Below are positions 34,563 to 44,300 of a DNA stretch of 45,141 nucleotides, piece after piece. The position numbers and the translations under genes are program-made. The DNA lies in NCBI RefSeq assembly GCF_000003605.2, contig NW_003110337.1:1-45141 (forward strand), read 5' to 3'. This DNA comes from Saccoglossus kowalevskii. Lineage: Eukaryota; Hemichordata; Enteropneusta; Harrimaniidae. The notes under the pieces were generated by a model. It ran no database searches. It had not been told where the DNA came from and saw nothing but the letters and a program-made list of their open reading frames with translations. How positions within the stretch are numbered: position 1 is the stretch's first letter; every line of letters starts with the position of its first letter.

Positions 34563-35682
34563 TGTGTTCACCAGTCTATACTACAGTTTCTGTGTTTACC
34601 AGTCTCTACTACAGTCCCTGTGTCGAACAGTCTTTACCACAGTTTCTGTATTGACCAGTATCTACTACAGTTTCTGTGTTTACCAGTCTCTACTACAGTC
34701 CCTGTGTCGACCAGTCTTTACCATAGTTTCTGTGTTGACCAGTATCTACTACAGTTTCTGCGTTGACCCATGTCTACTACAGATCTTGTGTTGACCAGTC
34801 TCTTCTACAGTCCCTGTGTTGACCAGTCTCTACTACAGTTTCTGTGTTGACGAGTCTCTACTACAGTTTCTGTGTTCACGACTCTCTACTACAGTTTCTG
34901 TGTTGACCAGTCTCTACTACAGTTTTTGTGTTGACCAGTCTCTACTACAGTTCTTGTGTAGACCAGTCTCTACTACAGTTTCTCTGTTGACCAGTCTCTA
35001 CTACGGTTTCTGTGTTGACCAGTCTCTACTACGGTTTCTATGTTGACCCGTCTCTGCTACAGTCCCTGTGTTGACCAGTCTCTATTACAGTCCCTGTGTT
35101 GATCAGTCTCTACTACGGTTTCTGGGTTGACGAGTCTCTACTACAGTTTCTGTGTTGACCAGTATGTACTACAGTTTCTGTGTTGACCAGTCTCTACTGC
35201 AGTTTCAGTGTTGACGAGTATCTACTACAGTTTCTGTGTTGACCAGTCTCTACTACGGTTTCTATGTTGACCAGTCTCTACTACAGTTTCTGTGTTGATC
35301 AGTCTCTACTACAGTTTCTGTGTTGACCAGTATGTACTACAGTTTCTGCGTTGACCTGTCTCTACTACAGTTCTTGTGTTGACCAGTCTCTACTACAGTC
35401 CCTGTGTCGACCAGTCTTTACAACAGTTTCTATGTTGACCACTATCTACTACAGTTTCTGTGTTGACCAGTCTCTACTACAGATTCTGTGTTGACCAGTA
35501 TGTACTACAGTTTCTGTGTTGAGCAGTCTCTACTGCAGTTTCAGTGTTGACGAGTATCTACTACAGTTTCTGTGTTGACCAGTCTCTACTACGGTTTCTG
35601 TGTTGACCAGTCTCTACTACAGTTTCTGTAATGATAAGTCTCTACTGCAGTTTCTGCGTTGACCAGTCTCTACTACAGTTCT
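34563..35682. repeat. Cassette D copy 9 (34563-35066) and C tail
   Basis: Starts directly at GTTCACCAGTCTATAC, without the two opening D monomers, after a TTGATCAG unit. It follows 33807 onward monomer by monomer, offset 756 bp. Frames 34536-34766, 34564-34794 and 34816-35046. The C tail ends in an odd monomer near 35627 (TGTAATGATAAG) found nowhere else in the window. Confidence 0.85.
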
Positions 35683-36000
35683 TGTGGAGTCCAGTCTCTA
35701 CTACAGTTTTTTTCTATTGTCCAGTCTCTAATTCGGATTCTGTGTTGACCAGTCTCTACTACTTTTTCTATGTTGACCAGTCTCTACTACAGTCCCTGTG
35801 TTGACCAGTCCCTATTACAGTCTCTGTGTTGACGAGTCTCCACTACAGTTTCTGTGTTGGCCAGTATCTACTACAGTTTCTTTGTAAACCAGTCTCTGCT
35901 ACAGTTTCTGTGTTGACCAGTCTTTACTACAGTTTCAGTGTTGACCAGTTTTTACTACATTTTCTTTGTTGACCAGTCTCTACTACAGTCCCTGTGTTGA
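35683..36000. repeat. Cassette E fragment with T7 tract
   Basis: Starts TGTGGAGTCC (variant of TGTGTAGTCC), T7, CTAATTCGG, then to TTTGTAAACC. It then switches to AGTGTTGACCAGTTTTTAC, so the 27-bp pair is replaced by spine/B monomers. Confidence 0.78.
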
Positions 36001-36778
36001 ACAGTCTCTTTTACATTCCCTGTGTTGACCACTCTCTACTACAGTTTCTGTGTTGAACAGTCTCTACTACATTTTCTGTATTGACCAGTCGCTACTACAG
36101 TTTCTGTGTTGACCAGTCTCTACTACAGTTTCTGTGTTGACCAGTCTCTACTACAGTTTCTGCGTTGACCAGTCTCTACTACAGTTCTTGTGTAGACCAG
36201 TCTCTACTACAGATTCTCTATTGACCAGTCTCTACTACGGTTTCTGTGTTGACCAGTCTCTACTACGGTTTCTATGTTGACCAGTCTCTACTACAGTCCC
36301 TGTGTTGATCAGTCCCTTTTACAGTCTCTGTGTTGACGAGTCTCCACTACAGTTTCTGTGTTGGCCAGTATCTACTACAGTTTCTGTGTTTACCAGTCTC
36401 TACTACAGTTCCTGTGTCGAACAGTCTTTACCACAGTTTCTGTATTGACCAGTATCTACTACACTTTCTGTGTTTACCAGTCTCTACTACAGTCCCTGCG
36501 TCGACCAGTCTTTACCACAGTTTCTATGTTGACCAGTATCTACTACAGTTTCTGTGTTGACCAGTCTCTACTACAGTTTCTGTGTTGACCAGTATGTACT
36601 ACAGTTTCTGTGTTGACCAGTCTCTACTGCAGTTTCAGTGTTGACGAGTATCTACTACAGTTTCTGTGTCGACCAGTCTCTACTACGGTTTCTGTGTTGA
36701 CCAGTCTCTACTACAGTTTCTGTGTTCACCAGTCTCTACTACAGTCCCTGTGTTGATCAGTCTATATTACAGTCCCTG
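36001..36778. repeat. Cassette G copy and C units
   Basis: TTTTACATTCCC, CACTCTCTAC, TGAACAG with CATTTTC, TGTATTGACCAGTCGCTAC, and onward as in 18650-19290 (offset 17,392). Overlapping frames 36330-36560 and 36358-36588. It ends with TTCACCAG and TTGATCAGTCTATATTAC units, the left flank of F. Confidence 0.8.
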
Positions 36779-37758
36779 TGGTGACCAGTCTCTACAACAG
36801 TTTCCATGTTGACCAGTCTATACTACAGTTTCTGTGTTGACCAGTATCTACTACAGTTTCTGCGTTGACCCGTGTCTACTACAGATCTTGTGTTGACCAG
36901 TCTCTACTACAGTCCCTGTGTTGACCAGTCTCTACTAGAGTTTCTATGTTGACCAGTCTTTACTACAGTTTCTGTGTTGACCAGTATCTACTAACAGTTT
37001 CTGCGTTGACCAGTCTCTACTACATTTTCTTTGTGACCAGTCTCTACTTCAGTCCCTGTGTTGACCAGTCTCTACTACAGTTTCAGTGTTGACGAGTATC
37101 TACTACAGTTTCTGTGTTGACCAGTCTCTACTACGGTTTCTGTGTTGACTAGTCTCTACTACAGTTCTTGTGTAGACCAGTCTCTACTACAGTTTTTTTC
37201 TATTGACCAGTCTCTACTACAGTTTCTGTGTTCACCAGTCTATACTACAGTTTTTGTGTTGACGAGTCTCTACTACAGTTTCTGCGTTGACCAGTCTCTA
37301 CTACAGTTTCTGTGTTGAACAGTCTCTACTACAGTTTCTGTGTTGACCAGTCTCTACTACAGTTTCTATGTTGACCAGTCTCTTCTACAGTTTCTGTGTT
37401 GACCAGTCTCTACTACAGTTTCTGCGTTGACCAGTCTCTACTACAGTTCTTGAGTAGACCAGTCTCTACTACAGATTCAATATTGACCAGACACTACTAC
37501 GGTTTCTGTGTTGACCAGTCTCTACTACGGTTTCTATGTTGACCAGTCTCTACTACAGTCCCTGTGTTGATCAGTCCCTATTACAGTCTCTGTATTGACG
37601 AGTCTCCACTACAGTTTCTGTGTTGGCCAGTATCTAGTACAGTTTCTATGTTGACCAGTCTCTACTACAGTTTCTGTGTTGACCAGTCTTTACTACAGTT
37701 TGAGTGTTGACCAGTTTTTACTACATTTTCTTTGTTGACCAGTCTCTACTACAGTCCC
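36779..37758. repeat. Third F doublet (second unit truncated) and A/B mosaic
   Basis: 140-bp units start at 36779 and 36919. The second has CTACTAGAG, a 1-bp insertion (CTAACAG near 36993), and loses the AGATCT monomer. Then come TTTGTGACC, AGTGTTGACGAG, a T7 tract with CTATTGACC near 37192, B units, and a spine with TATTGACCAGACAC near 37478 and CTAGTACAG near 37635. Confidence 0.72.
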
Positions 37759-38878
37759 TGTGTTGAACAGTCTCTATTACAGTCCCTGTGTTGACCAGTC
37801 TCTCCTACAGTTTCTGTGTTCACCAGTCTATACTACAGTCCCTGTGTCGAACAGTCTTTACCACAGTTTCTGTATTGACCAGTATCTACTACAGTTTCTG
37901 TGTTCACCAGTCTATACTACAGTCCCTGTGTCGAACAGTCTTTACCACAGTTTCTGTATTGACCAGTATCTACTACAGTTTCTGTGTTGACCAGTCTTTA
38001 CTACAGTTTCTGTGTTGATCAGTCTCTACTACAGTTTCTGTGTTGACCAGTATGTACTACAGTTTCTGTGTTGACCAGTCTCTACTGCAGTTTCAGTGTT
38101 GACGAGTATCTACTACAGTTTCTGTGTCGACCAGTCTCTACTACGGTTACTGTGTTGACCAGTCTCTACTACAGTTTCTGTGTTGATCAGTCTCTACTAC
38201 AGTTTCTGTGTTGACCAGTATGTACTACAGTTTCTGCGTTGACCTGTCTCTACTACAGTTCTTGTGTTGACCAGTCTCTACTACAGTCCCTGTGTTGAAC
38301 AGTCTCAATTACAGTTCCTGTGTTGACCAGTCTCTACTACAGTTTCTGTGTTCACCAGCCTATACTACAGTTTTTGTGTTGACGAGTCTCTACTACAGTT
38401 TCTGTGTTAAACAGTCTCTACTACAGTTTCTGTGTTGACCAGTCTCTACTACAGTTTCTGTGTTGACCAGTCTCTACTGCAGTTTCAGTGTTGACGAGTA
38501 TCTACTACAGTTTCTGTGTTGACCAGTCTCTACTACGGTTTCTGTGTTGACCAGTCTCTACTACAGTTTCTGTGTTGATCAGTCTCTACTACAGTTTCTG
38601 TGTTGACCAGTATGTACTACAGTTTCTGAGTTGACCTGTCTCTACTACAGTTCTTGTGTTGACCAGTCTCTACTACAGTCCCTGTGTTGACCAGTCTCTA
38701 CCACAGTTTCTGTGTTGACCAGTCTCTACTACAGTTTCAGTGTTGACGAGTATCTACTACAGTTTCTGTGTTGACCAGTCTCTACTACGGTTTCTGTGTT
38801 GACCAGTCTCTACTACAGTTTCTGTGTTGATCAGTCTCTACTACAGTTTCTACGTTGACCAGTCTCTACTACAGTTCT
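37759..38878. repeat. D fragment with an 84-bp triplet duplication, then C/B mosaic
   Basis: Three monomers (GTTCACCAG with AGTCCC; TGTCGAACAG with CTTTACCAC; TGTATTGACC) at 37815-37898 are repeated at 37899-37982. Frames 37760-37990 and 37788-38018 overlap. The rest (38110-38878) parallels 19260-20028 at offset ~18,850. Confidence 0.82.
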
Positions 38879-40194
38879 TGTGTAGTCCAGTCTCTACTAC
38901 AGTTTTTTCTATTGTCCAGTCTCTAATACGGATTCTGTGTTGACCAGTCTCTACTACTTTTTCTATGTTGACCAGTCTCTACTACAGTCCCTGTGTTGAC
39001 CAGTCCCTATTACAGTCTCTGTGTTGACGGGTCTCCACTACAGTTTATGTGTTGGCCAGTATCTACTACAGTTTCTTTGTAAACCAGTCTCTGCTATAGT
39101 TTCTGTGTTGACCAGTTTTTACTACAGTTTTAGTGTTACCAGTCTTTACTACATTTTCTTTGTGACCAGTCTCTACTACAGTCCCAGTGTTGAACAGTCT
39201 CAATTACAGTTCCTGTGTTGACCAGTCTCTACTACAGTTTCTGTGTTCACCAGCCTATACTACAGTTTTTGTGTTGACGAGTCTCTACTACAGTTTCTGC
39301 GTTGACCAGTCTCTACTACAGTTTCTGTGTTAAACAGTCTCTACTACAGTTTCTGTGTTGACCAGTCTCTACTACAGTTTCTGTGTTGACCAGTCTCTAC
39401 TACAGTTTCTGCGTTGACCAGTCTCTACAACAGTTCTTGAGTAGACCATTCTCTACTACAGATTCTTTATTGCACAGTCTCTACTACGGATTCTGTGTTG
39501 ACCAGTCTCTACTACGGTTTCTTTGTTGACCAGTCTCTACTACAGTCCCTGTGTTGATCAGTCCCTATTACAGTCTCTGTGTTGACGAGTCTCCACTACA
39601 GTTTCTGTGTTGGCCAGTATCTACTACAGTTTCTACGCTGACCAGTCTCTACTACTGTTCTGTGTAGTCCAGTCTCTACTACAGTTTTTTTTCTATCGTC
39701 CAGTCTCTAATACGGATTCCGCGTTGACCAGTCTCTAATACTTTTTCTATGTTGACCAGTCTCTACTACAGTCCCTGTGTTGACCAGTCCCTATTACACT
39801 CTCTGTGTTGACGGGTCTCCACTACAGTTTACGTGTTGGCCAGTATCTACTACAGTTTCCTTGTAAACCAGTCTCTGATACAGTTTCTGTGTTGACCAGT
39901 TTTATTACAGTTTTAGTGTTACCAGTCTTTACTACATTTTCTTTGGTGACCAGTCTCTACTACAGTCCCTGTGTTGAACAGTCTCAATTACAGTTCCTGT
40001 GTTGACCAGTCTCTACTACAGTTTTCTGTTTTCACCAGCCTATACTACAGTTTTTGTGTTGACGAGTCTCTACTACAGTTTCTGCGTTGACCAGTCTCTA
40101 CTACAGTTTCTGTGTTAAACAGTCTCTACTACAGTTTCTGTGTTGACCAGTCTCTACTACAGTTTCTGTGTTGACCAGTCTCTACTACAGTTTC
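38879..40194. repeat. Two E+A units, a 784-bp tandem duplication (T6 and T8)
   Basis: TGTGTAGTCC monomers at 38879 and 39661. The open frames at 39021 and 39805 are exactly 784 bp apart (28 monomers), and the 2-bp difference in the left distance equals the T6 to T8 change. The first unit resembles other E copies. The second is visibly more diverged: CTATCGTCC, GGATTCCGCG, CTAATACTTTTTC, CACTCTC, TTTACGTG, TTCCTTG, CTGATACAG, a lost base in CAGTTTTATTAC, TTTGGTGACC. Confidence 0.82.
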
Positions 40195-41482
40195 TGCGTT
40201 GACCAGTGTCTACTACAGTTCTTGAGTAGACCATTCTCTACTACAGATTCTCTATTGACCAGTCTCTACTACGGATTCTGTGTTGACCAGTCTCTACTAC
40301 GGTTTCTTTGTTGACCAGTCTCTACTACAGTCCCTGTGTTGATCAGTCCCTATTACAGTCTCTGTGTTGACGAGTCTCCACTACCGTTTCTGTGTTGGCC
40401 AGTATCTACTACAGTTTCTATGTTGACCAGTCTCTACTACAGTTTATGTGTTGACCAGTCTTTACTACAGTTTCTGTGTCGACCAGTATGTACTACAGTT
40501 TCTGTGTTGACCAGTCTCTACTGCCTTTTCAGTGTTGACGAGTATCTACTACAGTTTCTGTGTTGACCAGTCTCTACTACGGTTTCTGTGTTGACCAGTC
40601 TCTACTACATTTTCTGTGTTGATCAGTCTCTACTACAGTTTCTGTGTTGACCAGTATGTACTACAGTTTCTGCGTTGACCAGTCTCTACTACAGTTTCTG
40701 TGTTAAACAGTCTCTACTACAGTTTCTGTGTTGACCAGTCTCTACTACAGTTTCTGTGTTGACCAGTCTCTACTACAGTTTCTGCGTTGACCAGTGTCTA
40801 CTACAGTTCTTGAGTAGACCATTCTCTACTACAGATTCTCTATTGACCAGTCTCTACTACGGATTCTGTGTTGACCAGTCTCTACTACGGTTTCTTTGTT
40901 GACCAGTCTCTACTACAGTCCCTGTGTTGATCAGTCCCTATTACAGTCTCTGTGTTGACGAGTCTCCACTACAGTTTCTGTGTTGGCCAGTATCTACTAC
41001 AGTTTCTATGTTGACCAGTCTCTACTACAGGTTCTGTGTTGACCAGTCTTTACTACAGTTTCTGTGTTGACCAGTATTTACTACAGTTTCTGTGTTGACC
41101 AGTCTCTACTGCCTTTTCAGTGTTGACGAGTATCTACTACAGTTTCTGTGTTGACCAGTCTCTACTACGGTTTCTGTGTTGACCAGTCTCTACTACAGTT
41201 TCTGTGTTGATCAGTCTCTACTACAGTTTCTGTGTTGACCAGTATGTACTACAGTTTCTGCGTTGACCTGTCTCTACTACAGGTCTTGTGTTGACCAGTC
41301 TCTACTACAGTACCTGTGTTGACCAGTCTCTACCACAGTTTCTGTGTTGACCAGTCTCTACTACAGTTTCAGTGTTGACGAGTATCAGCTACAGTTTCTG
41401 TGTTGACCAGTCTCTACTACGGTTTCTGTGTTGACCAGTCTCTACTACAGTTTCTGTGTAGACCAGTCTCAACTACAGTTTC
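40195..41482. repeat. 21-mer hybrid HOR (588 bp) and 25-mer HOR (700 bp)
   Basis: Spine starts at 40195, 40783 and 41483. The 588-bp unit is A, then C units (TGTCGACCAGTATG, CTACTGCCTTTTC, GTATGTAC), then B units (TGTTAAACAG). The 700-bp unit is A+C with GTATTTAC and CTACTGCCTTTTC. It matches 8401-9099, with one oddity, GTATCAGCTAC, near 41382. Frame 40336-40566. Confidence 0.84.
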
Positions 41483-42350
41483 TGCGTTGACCAGTGTCTA
41501 CAACAGTTCTTGAGTAGACCATTCTCTACTACAGATTCTCTATTGACCAGTCTCTACTACGGATTCTGTGTTGACCAGTCTGTACTACGGTTTCTTTGTT
41601 GACCAGTCTCTACTACAGTCCCTGTGTTGATCAGTCCCTATTACAGTCTCTGTGTTGACGAGTCTCCACTACAGTTTCTGTGTTGGCCAGTATCTACTAC
41701 AGTTTCTATGTTGACCAGTCTCTACTACAGTTTCTGTGTTGACCAGTCTTTACTACAGTTTCAGTGTTGACCAGTTTTTACTACATTTTCTTTGTTGACC
41801 AGTCTCTACTACAGTCCCTGTGTTGAACAGTCTCTTTTACATTCCCTGTGTTGACCAGTCTCTACTACAGTTTCTGTGTTCACCAGTCTATACTACAGTT
41901 TCTGTGTTTACCAGTCTCTACTACAGTCCCTGTGTCGAACAGTCTTTACCACAGTTTCTGTATTGACCAGTATCTACTACAGTTTCTGTGTTTACCAGTC
42001 TCTACTACAGTCCCTGTGTCGACCAGTCTTTACCATAGTTTCTGTGTTGACCAGTATCTACTACAGTTTCTGCGTTGACCCGTGTCTACTACAGATCTTG
42101 TGTTGACCAGTCTCTTCTACAGTCCCTGTGTTGACCAGTCTCTACTACAGTTTCTGTGTTGACGAGTCTCTACTACAGTTTCTGTGTTCACGACTCTCTA
42201 CTACAGTTTCTGTGTTGACCAGTCTCTACTACAGTTTTTGTGTTGACCAGTCTCTACTACAGTTCTTGTGTAGACCAGTCTCTACTACAGTTTCTCTGTT
42301 GACCAGTCTCTACTACGGTTTCAGTGTTGACCAGTCTCTACTACAGTTTC
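41483..42350. repeat. A spine plus cassette D copy 10, cut by a crossover
   Basis: Spine 41483-41818, then D from 41819. D ends after its first CGGTTTC monomer at about 42322 and continues with an AGTGTTGACC monomer. The unit is therefore 868 bp (31 monomers). Frames 41848-42078, 41876-42106, 42128-42358; the last crosses the junction. Confidence 0.85.
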
Positions 42351-43440
42351 TGCGTTGACCAGTGTCTACTACAGTTCTTGAGTAGACCATTCTCTACTAC
42401 AGATTCTCTATTGACCATTCTCTACTACGGATTCTGTGTTGACCAGTCTCTACTACGGTTTCTTTGTTGACCAGTCTCTACTACAGTCCCTGTGTTGATC
42501 AGTCCCTATTACAGTCTCTGTGTTGACGAGTCTCCACTACAGTTTCTGTGTTGGCCAGTATCTACTACAGTTTCTATGTTGACCAGTCTCTACTACAGTT
42601 TCTGTGTTGACCAGTCTTTACTACAGTTTCTGTGTTGACCAGTATGTACTACAGTTTCTGTGTTGACCAGTCTCTACTGCAGTTTCAGTGTTGACGAGTA
42701 TCTACTACAGTTTCTGTGTTGACCAGTCTCTACTACGGTTTCTGTGTTGACCAGTCTCTACTACAGTTTCTGTGTTGATCAGTCTCTACTACAGTTTCTG
42801 TGTTGACCAGTATGTACTACAGTTTCTGCGTTGACCTGTCTCTACTACAGGTCTTGTGTTGACCAGTCTCTACTACAGTACCTGTGTTGACCAGTCTCTA
42901 CCACAGTTTCTGTGTTGACCAGTCTCTACTACAGTTTCAGTGTTCACGAGTATCTACTACAGTTTCTGTGTTGACCAGTCTCTACTACGGTTTCTGTGTT
43001 GACCAGTCTCTACTACAGTTTCTGTGTTGACCAGTCTCAACTACAGTTTCTGCGTTGACCAGTGTCTACAACAGTTCTTGAGTAGACCATTCTCTACTAC
43101 AGATTCTCTATTGACCAGTCTCTACTACGGATTCTGTGTTGACCAGTCTCTACTACGGTTTCTTTGTTGACCAGACTCTACTACAGTCCCTGTGTTGATC
43201 AGTCCCTATTACAGTCTCTGTGTTGACGAGTCTCCACTACAGTTTCTGTGTTGGCCAGTATCTACTACAGTTTCTATGTTGACCAGTCTCTACTACAGTT
43301 TCTGTGTTGACCAGTCTTTACTACAGTTTCAGTGTTGACCAGTTTTTACTACATTTTTCTTTTGTTGACCAGTCTCTACTACAGTCCCTGTGTTGACCAG
43401 TCTATATTACAGTTCCTGCGTTGACCAGACTCTTCTACAG
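42351..43440. repeat. 25-mer HOR (A+C, 700 bp) and following A spine
   Basis: 42351-43050 parallels 3528-4227 at offset 38,823, including TTCACGA, AGTACC and CTCAACTAC. The spine from 43051 shares CCAGACTCTAC with 4349. It leaves the match near 43350, where ACATTTTTCTTTTG carries two extra T residues, and continues with CTATATTACAGTTCC and CAGACTCTTCTAC units. Confidence 0.82.
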
Positions 43441-44300
43441 TCTCTGTGTTGACCAGTCTCTACTACAGTTTCAGTGTTGACGAGTATCTACTACAGTTTC
43501 TGTGTTGACCAGTCTCTACTACGGTTTCTGTGTTGACCAGTCTCTACTACGGTTTCTGTGTCGACCAGTCTCTACTACGGTTTCTATGTTGACCAGTCTC
43601 TACTACAGTCCCTGTGTTGACCAGTTTATATTACAGTCTCTGTGTTGACGAGTCTCCACTACAGTTTCTGTGTTGGCCAGTATCTACTACAGTTTCTTTG
43701 TAAACCAGTTTCTGCTACAGTTTCTGTGTTGACCAGTCTTTACTACAGTTTTAGTGTTGACCAGTCTTTACTACATTTTCTTTGTGACCAGTCTCTACTA
43801 CAGTCTCTGTGTTGAACAGTCTCAATTACAGTCCCTGTTTTGACCAGTCTCTACTACAGTTTCTGTGTTCACCAGTCTATACTACAGATTTTGTGTTGAC
43901 GAGTCTCTACTACAGTTTCTATGTTGACCAGTCTCTACTACAGTTTCTGTGTTGACCAGACTCTACTACAGTTTCTGTGTTGACCAGTCTCTACTACAGT
44001 TTCTGTGTTGTCCAGTCTCTACTACTGTTTCTGTGTTGACCAATCTCTACTACAGTTTCTGCGTTGACCAGTCTCTACTACAGTTCTTGTGTAGACCAGT
44101 CTCTACTACAGATTCTCTATTGACCAGTCTCTACTACGGTTTCTGTGTTGACCAGTCTCTACTACGGTTTCTATGTTGACCAGTCTCTACTACAGTCCCT
44201 GTGTTGATCAGTCCCTATTACAGTCTCTGTGTTGACGAGTCTCCACTACAGTTTCTGTGTTGGCCAGTATCTACTACAGTTTCTATGTTGACGAGTCTCT
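43441..44300. repeat. E-like block with one 27-bp deletion, plus spine
   Basis: TACGG units, TGTCGACC, GTTTATATTAC, TGACGAG, TTTGTAAACCAGTTTC, AGTGTTGACC (28 bp), TTTGTGACC (27 bp), CAATTACAG, then CCAGACTC and GTTGTCCAG units and a TGTGTAGACC spine. It parallels 25140-25860. Frame 43949-44179. Confidence 0.76.

Noticed and set aside
5992-39700. T6-T8 tract in cassette E as a poly-T terminator or retroelement tail
   Set aside because: The tract sits within normal 28-bp phase, has no stem before it, no target-site duplication and no element attached. It is a variant of the AGTTTC end of the monomer.
60-44179. More than fifty open frames of 66-104 codons as a family of small cysteine/tyrosine-rich proteins
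   Set aside because: All are periodic translations of the 28-bp repeat with GTG starts and TGA ends at the same monomer positions. Frame length follows from which monomers lost TGA, two frames are often open at once, and the period is not a multiple of three. No domain or start context supports a gene.
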